The notes: a model not told the origin generated them from the letters alone. A DNA stretch of 64,000 nucleotides from Dyella sp. AtDHG13 (GCF_003201105.1 NZ_QICJ01000004.1:186001-250000), one strand, 5' to 3'. Positions 24,713-33,782 are shown, numbered from the stretch's first letter. A program made the numbers and translations.

Positions 24713-25171
24713 TCAGGGCGAAGCGGGTGGCGGCAAGCGCGTGCGAAACGCATCGAGACATTGGGGAAGATCGTCTCGCCGAAGTTCTGCCAACGGAATG
24801 CGAATTCGCTCCGGCTTTGCGTCTATGTGCTGGTCGTGCCTTCGGTAATACACGATAACGAGCTTGTCGCTCACTTCGCAGCCGGTCACTTCGCTGTAAA
24901 GAACCGAGTGCCAGCCGGCGGCCAGCGCGAGCTTGGTTTCAAAATGATCTGCGGCGAATCTGAGATAAACGCTTGATCGCCTGAAGGCTCCGATCGCGAT
25001 GAATGCGATGGATACGGTGACAAAACCGCCGATCCCAGCTCCACCGAAGTTGGCGGCAAGAACAAGCGCAGCCACGATGAATGCGCAACCCATTCCGATC
25101 ATCATATTTGACCGGCGATCGGCGTAGAACTCGATGGTGCTCCAAGTTGGAGTTGAGGCGCCGGTGCCCAT
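24713..25171 (-). CDS. hypothetical two-helix membrane protein
   Basis: A 152-residue protein with two adjacent membrane helices (about residues 24-62: MIGMGCAFIVAALVLAANFGG then FVTVSIAFIAIGAF) and a soluble C-terminal domain with VYLRFAADHFETKLALAAGWHSVLYSEVTGCEV, which resembles the PH-like domain of bacterial membrane-anchored PH proteins; this is an impression, not a match. The ATG at 25171 shares one base with the stop of the upstream gene (TGATG); a GTG at 25174 is the alternative. The codon use and base composition are less GC-rich than in the flanking genes. Confidence 0.55.
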   Translation of the reverse strand: MGTGASTPTWSTIEFYADRRSNMMIGMGCAFIVAALVLAANFGGAGIGGFVTVSIAFIAIGAFRRSSVYLRFAADHFETKLALAAGWHSVLYSEVTGCEVSDKLVIVYYRRHDQHIDAKPERIRIPLAELRRDDLPQCLDAFRTRLPPPASP

Positions 25172-25575
25172 CACCCACCTCGTGACGAGTCTGCTTGCGA
25201 GGCTGATGCCGCTGGGGCCATGTGCCGCCTCATATCAAGGTCATGGGCACCGGCGTTGGACTGGATGATCTTGCGCCCACCGAAGACGCCGATCAGCCCC
25301 AGCGGAACGAACGCGATGGATCCGATAATGACCAAGGTGCCTCCGAGCTTCTTCTTGCCTGCGCCAGCAATGATCAGGCCAAGTACGGAGACGGCGATAA
25401 GAGTACCGAGAATCACCGCAGCAATTCCCACGATGGAATCATCGCCCTCGGATGCTTGGTTCGAGAGAAAAAACAACGTTGCGATGATGTTGGCGATAAC
25501 GCCACCAACGGCAAGGCCCACTTGAACTCCCCCTGGAATATTTTCAGATGGTGAGCTTTGAGTTTTGGGGCTCAA
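25171..25575 (-). CDS. hypothetical membrane protein, lower-GC islet
   Basis: Up to 134 residues with three hydrophobic stretches (VGLAVGGVIANIIATLFFL, IVGIAAVILGTLIAVSVLGLIIAGAG, LGGTLVIIGSIAFVPLGLIGVFGG) and a polar C-terminal tail. I do not recognise a family. The start is uncertain: the first possible one is TTG at 25575, which lacks a ribosome site, whereas GTG at 25521 has GGGGGAG five bases upstream and would give 116 residues starting inside the first helix. The overlapped downstream gene suggests a two-gene membrane unit. The stretch 25576-25762 upstream contains no gene that I can support. Confidence 0.5.
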   Translation of the reverse strand: MSPKTQSSPSENIPGGVQVGLAVGGVIANIIATLFFLSNQASEGDDSIVGIAAVILGTLIAVSVLGLIIAGAGKKKLGGTLVIIGSIAFVPLGLIGVFGGRKIIQSNAGAHDLDMRRHMAPAASASQADSSRGG

Positions 25576-25762
25576 AGGAGGCCTGGCTATAGGAGGTGAC
25601 TGAAATTCCTGTCGATTTGTCTATGTCGATGAGATTGAATGGCGAAATAGGTGTGGCTCAAGAGTCGAACGATCCGCGATGAATTGATCGTAGGAAGCTG
25701 GATCGGTAGATGTGAATGTCATCGCAGATATCAGGCGCTCGCCCATCGATCTCCTCTACGTT

Positions 25763-26392
25763 TCAGGGGGCGGCATCTTCCGGTGGCGGGATTCGTTTCA
25801 AAACCACTGGCTTCTCATGAGTCTCATCAAATGAGGGTTCCAGTTCAGCAAGGCGAGCTAGGTCTTCTGCCGCCTTCTTGCACGAAGACATGACCTTCAA
25901 TGAGTCAGGATCCAGCTGATTAAGAGCAAACCATTGAGAGATGGTAAGCGAGTCTAGGTTCGCTCCTTCGAGAGACACGACGTCACTCTCGAATCGATTC
26001 CTCAGGTTCAAGCAGAGTGACACTCGGCTTGCGGTGTTATCACCAGCACGAGTCAGTAGCTCAAACTCTTCTTCGCTTGGGTTCAGTGCCGGTGGCTTGG
26101 CGTCGCTTAATTGCAATAAAGCCAAGTGGCGCTGTTCCTGCGAATTGCTTTTGAGGCGTGCGGCCGCCACAAGGGATCTCGCCCAGGTAGCAGTCATGAA
26201 TACCTCGGCGACTCGATCTGCGTACTTCGTGGCCACTACCGATGCGCCTGTAGTCTCCGACTGGCGTGTGCGGTGACTTGTCCACAAATTCATAGCGAGG
26301 CTAACTATGGCAACGGCCATGGAGCATGCGGTGAACCCGTTTCGACCCCACCAGATTCTCTTTCGTTTGATGCTTGACCGTGTGCGCCTCAT
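25763..26392 (-). CDS. hypothetical single-pass membrane protein
   Basis: A 209-residue protein with a strongly basic N terminus (MRRTRSSIKRKRIWWGRNG), a signal-anchor helix FTACSMAVAIVSLAMNLW at about residues 20-37, and a soluble remainder, presumably periplasmic, rich in Leu, Ser and Asn. No domain is recognised. The ATG at 26392 has AAAGGTGG about six bases upstream and is preferred to the one at 26416. It belongs to the same lower-GC stretch as the two previous genes, so it may be part of a transferred block. It lies next to the C terminus of RmuC, with about 100 bases of unrelated sequence between. Confidence 0.5.
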   Translation of the reverse strand: MRRTRSSIKRKRIWWGRNGFTACSMAVAIVSLAMNLWTSHRTRQSETTGASVVATKYADRVAEVFMTATWARSLVAAARLKSNSQEQRHLALLQLSDAKPPALNPSEEEFELLTRAGDNTASRVSLCLNLRNRFESDVVSLEGANLDSLTISQWFALNQLDPDSLKVMSSCKKAAEDLARLAELEPSFDETHEKPVVLKRIPPPEDAAP

Positions 26393-26518
26393 GCGTCCAC
26401 CTTTGGATATTTGCATCCTAACGAATCACCCGTCTGGTTCATGATCAAAGTTGAGGGTGCACGGAGATTCCTGTAGATGGACTTGTCTTCAGGCCGAGCA
26501 GAAGGTCGCGCCGGCAGA

Positions 26519-27976
26519 TCAAATCTCCACATCGTCTTCCGCGCTGTCTTCAATCGCCGGCGCATCGCCCAGCAACTGCTGGGCTTCTTCGCCCGGCAGG
26601 GTTTCCACGCTGCGCAGTTTGCGTTCGATGGCGCGGGTGCGCACGCTGGCCTGGTCGATGACGTTGCTGGCTTCGTTGAGTTTCTTGCGGGTCTTTTCCA
26701 GCACGGTGCCGAACTTGCCGAATTCGGTTTTCACCGCGCCGAGCAGGGTCCATACCTCGCTGCTGCGCTGGGCGATGGCGAGTGTGCGGAAGCCCATCTG
26801 CAGGCTGTTGAGCAGGGCGGTGAGCGTGGTGGGGCCGGCGACGGTGACGTGGAAGTCGCGCTGCAGCGCTTCGAACAGGCCGGGGCGGCGGATCACTTCG
26901 GCGTACAGGCCTTCGGTGGGCAGGAACAGCACGGCGAAGTCGGTGGTGTGCGGCGGCGAGACATACTTGCTGCGGATGCGCTTGGCTTCCTCGCGCACGC
27001 GCAGTTCCAGCGCGCGGCCGGCGAGCGTGGCGGCTTCGGCGTCGGCCGCTTCCTGGGCGTCGAGCAGGCGCTGGTAGTCCTCCACCGGGAACTTCGCGTC
27101 GATGGGTAGGTAGAGCTGCGCGTTGTCGGCCGCGCCGGGCATGCGCACGGCGAATTCCACGCGTTCGCTGCTGCCGGGGATGGTCGCCACGTTCGCGTCG
27201 TACTGGTCGCTGGTGAGCAGTTGTTCCAGCAAGGCGCCCAGCTGCACTTCGCCAAGAATGCCGCGCGTCTTCACGTTGGTGAGCACGCGCTTCAAGTCGC
27301 CCACGCCGGTGGCGAGGTTCTGCATTTCGCCCAGGCCGCGCTGCACTTGCTCAAGGCGTTCGGAGACCAGCGCGAACGACTGGCCCAGGCGCGTTTCCAG
27401 CGTGGTCTGCAGCTTTTCGTCCACGGTGGCGCGCATCTGTTCCAGCTTGGCGGCGTTGTCGTCCTGGATCGACTTGAGCTTGGTTTCGAGAGTGGCGCGC
27501 ACTTCGTTGAGGCGCTTTTCGTTGTCGGCGGTGAGCGCGGCCAGGCGCTGCTGCTGCTGTTCGCCGAAGCGGTTGAGCGCAAGGGTGAGTTCCTCGCGGC
27601 TGTGGCGCGCATCCTCGGTGAGTCGCTGGGCCAGCTTCTGCAGGCCTTCGTCGGTGCGCGCGGTGAGCAGGTCCAGGCGCTGGCCGAAATGGCCGATGCG
27701 TTCGTGCTGCTGGGTGCTCATGCCGCCCAGCTGTTCCTGCACCAGCGTGCGGAACTGGCCCAGCGACTGGCCGATCGACTGGGTGATTTCGCCGCGACCG
27801 GCGCGCTGCTCCTGCGCCAGCGCTTCGCGCAGGTGGCGGTTGTCGTCCTTGAGGGCGTCGAGGCGCGCGGTGAGGCCGGCGTCCTCGCGCCCGCGCAGCA
27901 GGCTCATTACCTGCAGCACGACCACGGCCAGCACGGCGACCACGAGCACGATCAGGAGGATTTCGGTAACGGACAT
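26519..27976 (-). CDS. rmuC: RmuC family DNA recombination protein
   Basis: A 485-residue RmuC, an inner-membrane-anchored, nuclease-related protein that limits recombination at inverted repeats in E. coli. An N-terminal helix (EILLIVLVVAVLAVVVLQVM) is followed by a long coiled coil (about residues 40-220 with repeated ERIGHFGQRLDLLTARTDEGLQKL-like heptads) and the PD-(D/E)XK-like RmuC domain: TRGILGEVQLGALLEQLL, RVEFAVRMPG, LYLPIDAKFPVEDYQRLLDAQ, AVLFLPTEGLYAEVIRRPGLFEALQRDFHVTVAGPTTLTALLNSLQMGFRTLAIAQRSSEVW. The start is the ATG at 27976 directly before the anchor; an in-frame ATG at 27994 exists. The acidic C-terminal tail is usual. Confidence 0.95.
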   Translation of the reverse strand: MSVTEILLIVLVVAVLAVVVLQVMSLLRGREDAGLTARLDALKDDNRHLREALAQEQRAGRGEITQSIGQSLGQFRTLVQEQLGGMSTQQHERIGHFGQRLDLLTARTDEGLQKLAQRLTEDARHSREELTLALNRFGEQQQQRLAALTADNEKRLNEVRATLETKLKSIQDDNAAKLEQMRATVDEKLQTTLETRLGQSFALVSERLEQVQRGLGEMQNLATGVGDLKRVLTNVKTRGILGEVQLGALLEQLLTSDQYDANVATIPGSSERVEFAVRMPGAADNAQLYLPIDAKFPVEDYQRLLDAQEAADAEAATLAGRALELRVREEAKRIRSKYVSPPHTTDFAVLFLPTEGLYAEVIRRPGLFEALQRDFHVTVAGPTTLTALLNSLQMGFRTLAIAQRSSEVWTLLGAVKTEFGKFGTVLEKTRKKLNEASNVIDQASVRTRAIERKLRSVETLPGEEAQQLLGDAPAIEDSAEDDVEI

Positions 27977-28045
27977 GGCGATTCCAGGTGACACAAGGTC
28001 GCCAGTGTACGCGCTGGCGTCTCATAAGCCCGGACTGGGCGCGCC

Positions 28046-29248
28046 TCAGGCGGGGAAGGCGCCCTTGTCGTAGGCCTTGCAATAGGCCTTCCAGTCGCGC
28101 CGTACCTGGCGCGTGCAGTCCTGGGCCAGTTCGTGCAGCTGGACGGCCCAGCGCCGTTTTTCGGCGAAGGCGATCAGCTCGTCCGCGATGGCGGAGCCCT
28201 GCCGGCCGCTGCTGCGCAGTTGCGCCCAGGCGGTGAGCTTGCCCATCGCCTCCAGCACGCCGTCCAGGCGCTCCAGCTTGCCGTGCCAGTCGGTGAGCGC
28301 GACGCGGTCTTCGGTGGGTTGCAGCCCGCGCAGCACGTAGGACTTGCGCCCCATGTTCACCGCGCGCAGGAACGCCGGCGAAATGGCCTGCATGCGCCGT
28401 TGCACCGCGACCACGCGCTCGGCCTCGGTTTCCCAGGCGGGCTGCGGGATGTCCAGATGCGGCGCGAGGGAAGAGGGCAGCGCCTGCTTGAGGTCGAGCA
28501 GGTAGTTGCCATCCGGCGAACCCTTGCCCTCGATGAGGATGGCGTAGCGATCCACGCCCAGGCTGCCCGTGCCGGCGATGCGGCGCGCCACGTCGAGCAC
28601 CTGGTAGAAGCCGGGATCGTTTTCCTTCGCGCCGATCTTCTGGATGAGCGCGGTGACCTTCTCGCGCTGCTTCTCCGTGACCGGCAGCGCGCGGCGGCCG
28701 TCCAGCCGCAGCTTGCGCAGCTTGCCCTTGCGCACCGTGCGGCTGTCCAGGAAATGCGGACGCAGCCGGCCACGCAGGCCTTCGAGCAGGTCGCCGACCA
28801 TGCCGGTGGCGGTGTCGCGCTCGATCCAACGCGCCTTGCCTGCGCACAACGCAGTGGTATATGCGTCGAGAAAACGATGGCAGAGCTGGTTGGCCTGGTC
28901 GCGGCTCAGCTCCAGGCTGGCGGCGGCGACGTGCACGCTGGTGAGCAGGCGGATGAGTTCCCAGGTGCACGGCGCGAGCGCGGCTTCGTCGAAATCGTTG
29001 AGGTCGAAATAGACGAGGCGGTTGTCGCCCTTGTAGCTGCCCATGTTCTCCAGGTGCAGGTCGCCGCACACCCAGGTAGCCGGCGCCTTGTCGAAGGCCC
29101 TGGCCGCGGGCAGCTGCGCGTAGAACAGGTGATCGGTGCCGCGCAGGAAGGTGAACGGGTCGTGCCGCATCGCGGTGTACTTGCGTTGCAGCCGTTCGGG
29201 ATCGCGTCCTGCGTTGAACTCGCGAATGGCGTCGACGACATCGAGCAC
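28046..29248 (-). CDS. DUF2252 family protein
   Basis: A 400-residue DUF2252 protein with a kinase/aminoglycoside-phosphotransferase-like core. The catalytic-loop-like motif WVCGDLHLENMGSY and the metal-binding-like VYFDLNDFDEA are at about residues 59-85, and the rest is helical, ending in WAVQLHELAQDCTRQVRRDWKAYCKAYDKG. The substrate and biological role are unknown for the family. The order on the minus strand is RlmI-like, DUF2252, RmuC, with gaps of 25 and about 70 bases, so these may share a transcript, but they are functionally unrelated. The gene is full length and shows no damage. Confidence 0.85.
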   Translation of the reverse strand: MLDVVDAIREFNAGRDPERLQRKYTAMRHDPFTFLRGTDHLFYAQLPAARAFDKAPATWVCGDLHLENMGSYKGDNRLVYFDLNDFDEAALAPCTWELIRLLTSVHVAAASLELSRDQANQLCHRFLDAYTTALCAGKARWIERDTATGMVGDLLEGLRGRLRPHFLDSRTVRKGKLRKLRLDGRRALPVTEKQREKVTALIQKIGAKENDPGFYQVLDVARRIAGTGSLGVDRYAILIEGKGSPDGNYLLDLKQALPSSLAPHLDIPQPAWETEAERVVAVQRRMQAISPAFLRAVNMGRKSYVLRGLQPTEDRVALTDWHGKLERLDGVLEAMGKLTAWAQLRSSGRQGSAIADELIAFAEKRRWAVQLHELAQDCTRQVRRDWKAYCKAYDKGAFPA

Positions 29249-29273
29249 GTTCTTCTCCCCTTGAGACCTGCGG

Positions 29274-30446
29274 TTACATCACCCGGCAGAACACCGCCTT
29301 CAGATAACGGCCTTCGGGCACGTCGCTGCGGAACGGATGGTCCGCGCCGGCGCCGGCCGTGTGTAGCACCTGGATCTCGCGCCCCGCGTTGAGCGCCACG
29401 CGGCGCAGCATTTCCAAAAAGTCCGCCTCGCTCACCAGGCCCGTGCACGAGCAGGTGAGCAGCAGGCCGCCGGGCGGGATCACGTCCAGCGCCAGGCGGT
29501 TCATGGCGAAATACTTCTTCAGCGCATCCACCACCTTGTTGCGATCGCGGGTGAGCTTGGCCGGATCCAGGATCACCGCGTCGTACTGCTCGCCGCGCGC
29601 GATGGCGCCGCGCAGCCAGTCGAAGATGTCGGCGGCCTCGAACACGGCGGGCACGTCGTTGGCGGCGGCGTTGGCCCGGGCGATTTCCAGGATGCCCGGG
29701 TCCATGTCCACGCCGGTGGCCGACTGCGCGCCCGCAGCCAGCGCGTGCACGGCGAAACCGCCGGCGTTGCAGCACAGGTCGAGCACGCGGCGACCCCTGG
29801 CGAGGCGCGCGAAGTGATGGCGGTTCTCGCGCTGGTCGGCGAAGAAGCCGGTCTTGTGGCCGTAGCCCGGCGCGGCGTGGAAACGCAGGCCGTGCTCGTG
29901 CACCTCCGCCGGCGCGGGCGCCTCGGGCGAGCGGCAGTCGAAGGATTCCTGCTTCTGCACGTGGCTTTCGGCGAACCAGTACAGGCGCGCGCCCGGAAAG
30001 TGGCGCAGCAGCGCGGCGTGGATGGCCTCGCGGAAGCGCCACATGCCGGCGGCGAAGTATTCGATCACCAGGATGTCGGCGTAGCGGTCGACCACCAGGC
30101 CGGAGAGACCGTCGCCTTCGCTGTGCACCACGCGCCAGGCGTCGCTGACGCGGTCGAGTTCCAGCAGGTTCTTGCGCAGGGTCACGGCGCGGTCGATGCG
30201 CGCGGCGATCCATTCGGCATCGATGGTTTCGGCGGGGTCGCTGGTGAGCAGGCGCAGCGCGATGCGCGCATGGCCGTTCCAGAAACCGCGGCCGACGAAG
30301 CGGCCCTTGGCGTCCTGCACGTCGACCACGCTGCCGGGCGGCACGCGGGTTTCAGGCTTGTGCACCTGCGCGGACCACACCCACGGGTGGCCGGGCGTGC
30401 GGTCGGTTTTCAGGCGGATGACGGGGAGGGGAGCGGGGCTGTTCAT
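29274..30446 (-). CDS. rlmI: RlmI-like 23S rRNA (cytosine-C5)-methyltransferase
   Basis: A 390-residue class I SAM-dependent RNA methyltransferase with an N-terminal PUA domain (about residues 1-75: GHPWVWSAQVH, PGSVVDVQDAKGRFVGRGFWN) and a Rossmann core. Key motifs are GYGHKTGFFADQREN, VLDLCCNAGGFAVHALAAGAQSATGVDMD, DAVILDPAKLTRDRN, and the late SCTGLVSEADF, which carries the catalytic cysteine region. RlmI methylates C1962 of 23S rRNA. The length and order match RlmI/COG1092. RlmKL is excluded because there is no THUMP domain. No ribosome-related genes are adjacent. Confidence 0.9.
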   Translation of the reverse strand: MNSPAPLPVIRLKTDRTPGHPWVWSAQVHKPETRVPPGSVVDVQDAKGRFVGRGFWNGHARIALRLLTSDPAETIDAEWIAARIDRAVTLRKNLLELDRVSDAWRVVHSEGDGLSGLVVDRYADILVIEYFAAGMWRFREAIHAALLRHFPGARLYWFAESHVQKQESFDCRSPEAPAPAEVHEHGLRFHAAPGYGHKTGFFADQRENRHHFARLARGRRVLDLCCNAGGFAVHALAAGAQSATGVDMDPGILEIARANAAANDVPAVFEAADIFDWLRGAIARGEQYDAVILDPAKLTRDRNKVVDALKKYFAMNRLALDVIPPGGLLLTCSCTGLVSEADFLEMLRRVALNAGREIQVLHTAGAGADHPFRSDVPEGRYLKAVFCRVM

Positions 30447-30516
30447 CCGCCCATGATACCCGCTGGGGCCGCGCCGCCCGGCTTTTTCGCGGGAATGGCG
30501 CGCGGGGAGGCTGGGC

Positions 30517-30951
30517 TCAGCGGAAGCGCAGGGCCAGCCAGGAGAGCAGCGCCAGCAGGTTGATGCCCAGGCGCGACACCGACGGCCCCGCCACGGCGAG
30601 CAGGAAACCCTCGCTGCCCACGTGCCAGTCCAGGCCGAGCTGCACCGGAAGGTGCAGGCTGGCGTAGATGTTCACGAAGGCGCCGCAGTGGAAGCCGTAG
30701 CTGAGCACCGGCGTGGCGATCAGCGGCAGCTGCATCAGCTGCGCCCAGCTGGAGAAGGTCACGCCGCGCTCGCTGTTTTCCAGCAGCAGCGCGCCGGCCA
30801 CCATCACGAAGGCATAGAACGCGAACCCGATCACCGCCACGATGGAATCGTGCGTGCCGAACGGCAGCAGCCGGCGCAGCATGTTCACCATGCCGAAGAA
30901 GCCACCCGCCACTTCGAGGATGCCGATGAGTCGGAAGAGAAAAGTGCGCAC
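30517..30951 (-). CDS. hypothetical four-helix membrane protein
   Basis: A 144-residue membrane protein with four hydrophobic segments: RLIGILEVAGGFFGMVNMLRRL, IVAVIGFAFYAFVMVAGALLLEN, LMQLPLIATPVLSYGFHCGAFVNIYASL, and GFLLAVAGPSVSRLGINLLALLSWLALRF. I do not recognise a family. The coding is supported by high-GC codon use and a compact fit between the RlmI-like gene and repeat copy C. The C terminus lies about 70 bases from the RlmI-like start. No function can be given. Confidence 0.6.
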   Translation of the reverse strand: MRTFLFRLIGILEVAGGFFGMVNMLRRLLPFGTHDSIVAVIGFAFYAFVMVAGALLLENSERGVTFSSWAQLMQLPLIATPVLSYGFHCGAFVNIYASLHLPVQLGLDWHVGSEGFLLAVAGPSVSRLGINLLALLSWLALRFR

Positions 30952-31082
30952 GTGCGATGCCCCGGGTCGAAAGCCGCGAGCTTAGCGGATCGCGGCACGC
31001 AGGGTGGCGGGGCGGTTTGGCAGTTTGTTGGGTGGTGTACAGGGTGGGCGCCGGTTCGATATCTCGTGCGAACGCTTGTCTC

Positions 31083-31220
31083 CCTCACGTCATTCCGGCG
31101 AAGGCCGGAATCCAGTAGCGGGAGCGACCGGTTGTCGCGTGACACAGAGCTATTGAGCTCTTCTGCGAAAACCGCGCTATGGGGCCACTAGATTCCGGCC
31201 TGCGCCGGAATGACGTGAGG
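31083..31220. repeat. paired inverted repeat, copy C
   Basis: CCTCACGTCATTCCGGCG on the left and CGCCGGAATGACGTGAGG on the right mirror each other exactly, with about 100 bases between. The centre is closely related to that of copy A (shared CGGTTGTCGCGTGAC and GCGAAAACCGC). The surrounding gap 30952-31252 holds nothing else that I can support. Confidence 0.85.
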
Positions 31221-31252
31221 AGGATGCACGTCACCGCGATCTTGAACGGCTC

Positions 31253-32197
31253 CTAGAGCTCATCCGCCAACTCATGCAGATCCGCGATGTGCTGCTCCCA
31301 CCAGCGCGGCTCCGCGGCAAACGGAAACGCGGCCGGAAACGCCGGATCGTGCCAGCGTGCGGCGATCCAGCCGGCGTAATGCAGCTGCCGCATGGCGCGC
31401 AGCGCGGGCACCAGGGCGAGTTCGCCGAAGTCGAAATCGCGCATCTGCTGGTAGCCATCGAGCAGCGCGGTCATGGCCTTGTCGTCGTTGGCGAGCATCC
31501 ACAGGTCCTGCACCGCCGGGCCCATGCGCGCATCGTCCAGATCGACGAAATGCGGGCCGCCATCGGTCCACAGCACGTTGCCGGGATGGCAGTCGCCGTG
31601 CAGGCGCAGCTGGCGCACCGGGCCGACGGCGTCGAAGCGATCGGCCACCGCGCAGTCCACCCGTTCGGCCGCCGCGCGATAGTTCGCGTGCAACGAGGGC
31701 GGCAGCAGCGATGACGCCAGCACGGCGCGCATCGGCTGTTCGATCAGCGTGGCGCGGTCGATGCGTCCGCGATGCGCGAACGGCTCGCGCGCGCCGACGC
31801 TATGGATGCGCGCGATCAGGCGGCCCAGCCATTCCAGTTGTTCCGTCGACTCCAGCGACGGTGCGCGTCCGCCGCGACGCGGCGTGAGCGCATAGCGGAA
31901 GCCGTCGTGGTGCAGCAGCGTGCGTCCGCCGAACACCAGTGGCGCGACCACGGGAATGTCCGCGTCGGCAAGCTCCTGCGCGAAGCGGTGTTCCTCCAGG
32001 ATCGCCGCGTCGCTCCAGCGCTGCGGGCGATAGAACTTGGCGATGACGGGCGCATCGTCCTCGATGCCCACCTGCCATACGCGGTTCTCGTAGCTGTTGA
32101 GTGCAAGCAGCCGGCCGTCGGGCCACAGGCCGCAGGCGGTCACGGCGTCGAGGACGCGATCCGGATCGAGCGAGGCATAAGGCGCGTCGATGCTCAA
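31253..32197 (-). CDS. srkA: SrkA/RdoA stress response protein kinase
   Basis: A 314-residue serine/threonine kinase of the SrkA (YihE/RdoA) family, which in E. coli counters the MazEF-linked death pathway and envelope stress. The catalytic loop is LHGDCHPGNVLW with Asp and Asn in place, and the Mg-binding segment FVDLDDARMGPAVQDLWML follows. The N-terminal half has LNSYENRVWQVGIEDDAPVIAKFYRPQRW, the family's ATP-binding lysine region. The start is TTG at 32197, which overlaps the thioesterase stop by four bases (TTGA); the frame extends further upstream but shows no family sequence there. The length fits the family (about 328). Confidence 0.9.
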   Translation of the reverse strand: MSIDAPYASLDPDRVLDAVTACGLWPDGRLLALNSYENRVWQVGIEDDAPVIAKFYRPQRWSDAAILEEHRFAQELADADIPVVAPLVFGGRTLLHHDGFRYALTPRRGGRAPSLESTEQLEWLGRLIARIHSVGAREPFAHRGRIDRATLIEQPMRAVLASSLLPPSLHANYRAAAERVDCAVADRFDAVGPVRQLRLHGDCHPGNVLWTDGGPHFVDLDDARMGPAVQDLWMLANDDKAMTALLDGYQQMRDFDFGELALVPALRAMRQLHYAGWIAARWHDPAFPAAFPFAAEPRWWEQHIADLHELADEL

Positions 32198-32634
32198 CGC
32201 GGTGCGACCACGCGCGCGGGAATCACCGCCATGGTGATGCGCGAGATGCACACCAGTTCGCCGCCTTCGGTCTCGATGCGGATTTCCCACACCTGTGTGG
32301 TGCGGCCGATGTGCACCACGCGCGCGGTGCCGATGACGATGCCGCTGCGCACGCCGCGCACGTGGTTGGCGTTGATGTCCAGGCCCACGGCCACTTCCTG
32401 CGCGGGGTCCAGCGTGAGCATGGCGGCCGTGCTGCCCAGCGTTTCGGCCAGCACCACCGACGCGCCGCCGTGCAGCAGGCCGTAGGGCTGGTGGGTGCGG
32501 TGGTCCACCGGCATGGTGCCGCGCAGCCAGTCGTCGCCGACCTCGATGAGGCGGATGCCCAGCGTTTCCATCATGGTGTTGGCGCTCCAGCCGTTGAGGC
32601 GCTCGAGCGAGGTGTCCTGTTTCCAGATGGGCAT
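32194..32634 (-). CDS. hotdog-fold thioesterase (YdiI/PaaI-like)
   Basis: A 146-residue single-hotdog acyl-CoA thioesterase. The motif pattern is METLGIRLIEVGDDWLRGTMPVDHRTHQPYGLLHGGASVVLAETLGS: the HGG loop and catalytic Glu (AETLGS) are at about residues 55-67, as in YdiI/MenI. It probably hydrolyses an aryl- or acyl-CoA (1,4-dihydroxy-2-naphthoyl-CoA or a medium-chain ester); specificity cannot be decided from the sequence. It is upstream of and coupled to srkA. The ATG at 32634 has a plausible GGAGA site. Confidence 0.88.
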   Translation of the reverse strand: MPIWKQDTSLERLNGWSANTMMETLGIRLIEVGDDWLRGTMPVDHRTHQPYGLLHGGASVVLAETLGSTAAMLTLDPAQEVAVGLDINANHVRGVRSGIVIGTARVVHIGRTTQVWEIRIETEGGELVCISRITMAVIPARVVAPR

Positions 32635-32707
32635 GGCGGTTTCTCCGGGGAAAGCTTGTGAAGATATCTCAAGGCCCTCATTGTCGGAGGACGCCTAGCC
32701 CGCGACA

Positions 32708-33775
32708 ATGCGCCCCGTGTTTACCGTCACCATTCAATCCACTGGCCGGCATTTCCCGGTTTGCCCCGGAGAAACCGTGCTGGAGGCCGCCCAGCGGGCC
32801 GGCATCGCCCTGCCGTATTCGTGCCGCGCCGGCGTGTGCGGCAGCTGCAAGGCCACGCTGATCGCCGGGCATTGCGACTACCCGCGCAACCCGCCGGTGG
32901 CGCTGAGCGGCACCTCGCCGGCGCAGCACGCCATCCTGCTTTGCCAGGCCGTGCCGCGCAGCGACCTCACCATCGAGGCGCGCGAGGTCACCTCCGTGGA
33001 GGACATCGTCAAGCGGCAGCTGGACGTGGTGGTCGCGCGCAAGTGGATGCTGGCGCCGGACGTGATCGGCCTGCACCTGAAGCCCGCTTCCGCGGATGCG
33101 CGGCTCAACTGGCTGCCGGGCCAGTATCTGGACGTGCTGCTGGACGACGGGCGACGTCGCCCGTTCTCCATCGCCAACCACCCCGAAGGCGAAGGCATCA
33201 TCGAACTGCACGTGCGGCACGTGGCCGGCGGCGGCTTCACCTCGTGGGTGAGCGACACGCTGAAAGTGGGCGACGTGCTGCGCATCGAGGGTCCGCTGGG
33301 CACCTTCGTGCCGCGCGAGGACGCCGAGCGGCCGATGATCTTCATGGCCGGCGGCACGGGTTTCGCGCCGGTGAAAGCCATCGTGGAGCATTTCATCGCG
33401 CTGGGCACGCGCCGGCCGATGCACGTGTACTGGGGCGCGCGCAACGCGGCGGACCTGTACATGCGCGAACAGGCCGAGCACTGGACCGCGCTGGCGCACG
33501 ACCTGCGTTTCCACGCGGTGATTTCCGATGCGGAACAGGCGCTGGCCAGCGGCATCCGGCCGGGGCTGGTGCACGAGGCGGTGCTGGAAGACCATCCGCA
33601 GCTTTCCCGCTACGACGTCTACATGAGCGGCCCGCCGGCGATGATCGACGCGGGGCGCAAGCTCTTCATCGACGCGGGGCTGCCGGAAGAGCGGCTCTAC
33701 TACGATTCGTTCGATTACGCGCCCGACGTGCTGGCGCAGATCCTCGGCAACCGGGCCGGCATCGTCGGCCTGTGA
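32708..33775 (+). CDS. ferredoxin-NAD(P)H reductase fusion, AscD-like
   Basis: A 355-residue iron-sulfur flavoprotein. An N-terminal plant-type [2Fe-2S] ferredoxin domain has its cluster ligands at Cys39, Cys44 and Cys47 (SCRAGVCGSCKAT) with a fourth at Cys79. It is followed by the FNR module: the FAD motif RPFS at residues 151-154, and the NAD-binding MAGGTGFAPVKAIVEH. The pattern matches CDP-6-deoxy-L-threo-D-glycero-4-hexulose-3-dehydrase reductase (AscD) and related oxygenase reductases; the natural electron acceptor here is unknown and no sugar deoxygenation or oxygenase gene is adjacent. The start gives a compact ferredoxin N terminus. It is divergent from the thioesterase gene. Confidence 0.85.
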   Translation: MRPVFTVTIQSTGRHFPVCPGETVLEAAQRAGIALPYSCRAGVCGSCKATLIAGHCDYPRNPPVALSGTSPAQHAILLCQAVPRSDLTIEAREVTSVEDIVKRQLDVVVARKWMLAPDVIGLHLKPASADARLNWLPGQYLDVLLDDGRRRPFSIANHPEGEGIIELHVRHVAGGGFTSWVSDTLKVGDVLRIEGPLGTFVPREDAERPMIFMAGGTGFAPVKAIVEHFIALGTRRPMHVYWGARNAADLYMREQAEHWTALAHDLRFHAVISDAEQALASGIRPGLVHEAVLEDHPQLSRYDVYMSGPPAMIDAGRKLFIDAGLPEERLYYDSFDYAPDVLAQILGNRAGIVGL

Positions 33776-33782
33776 GGCCAAC

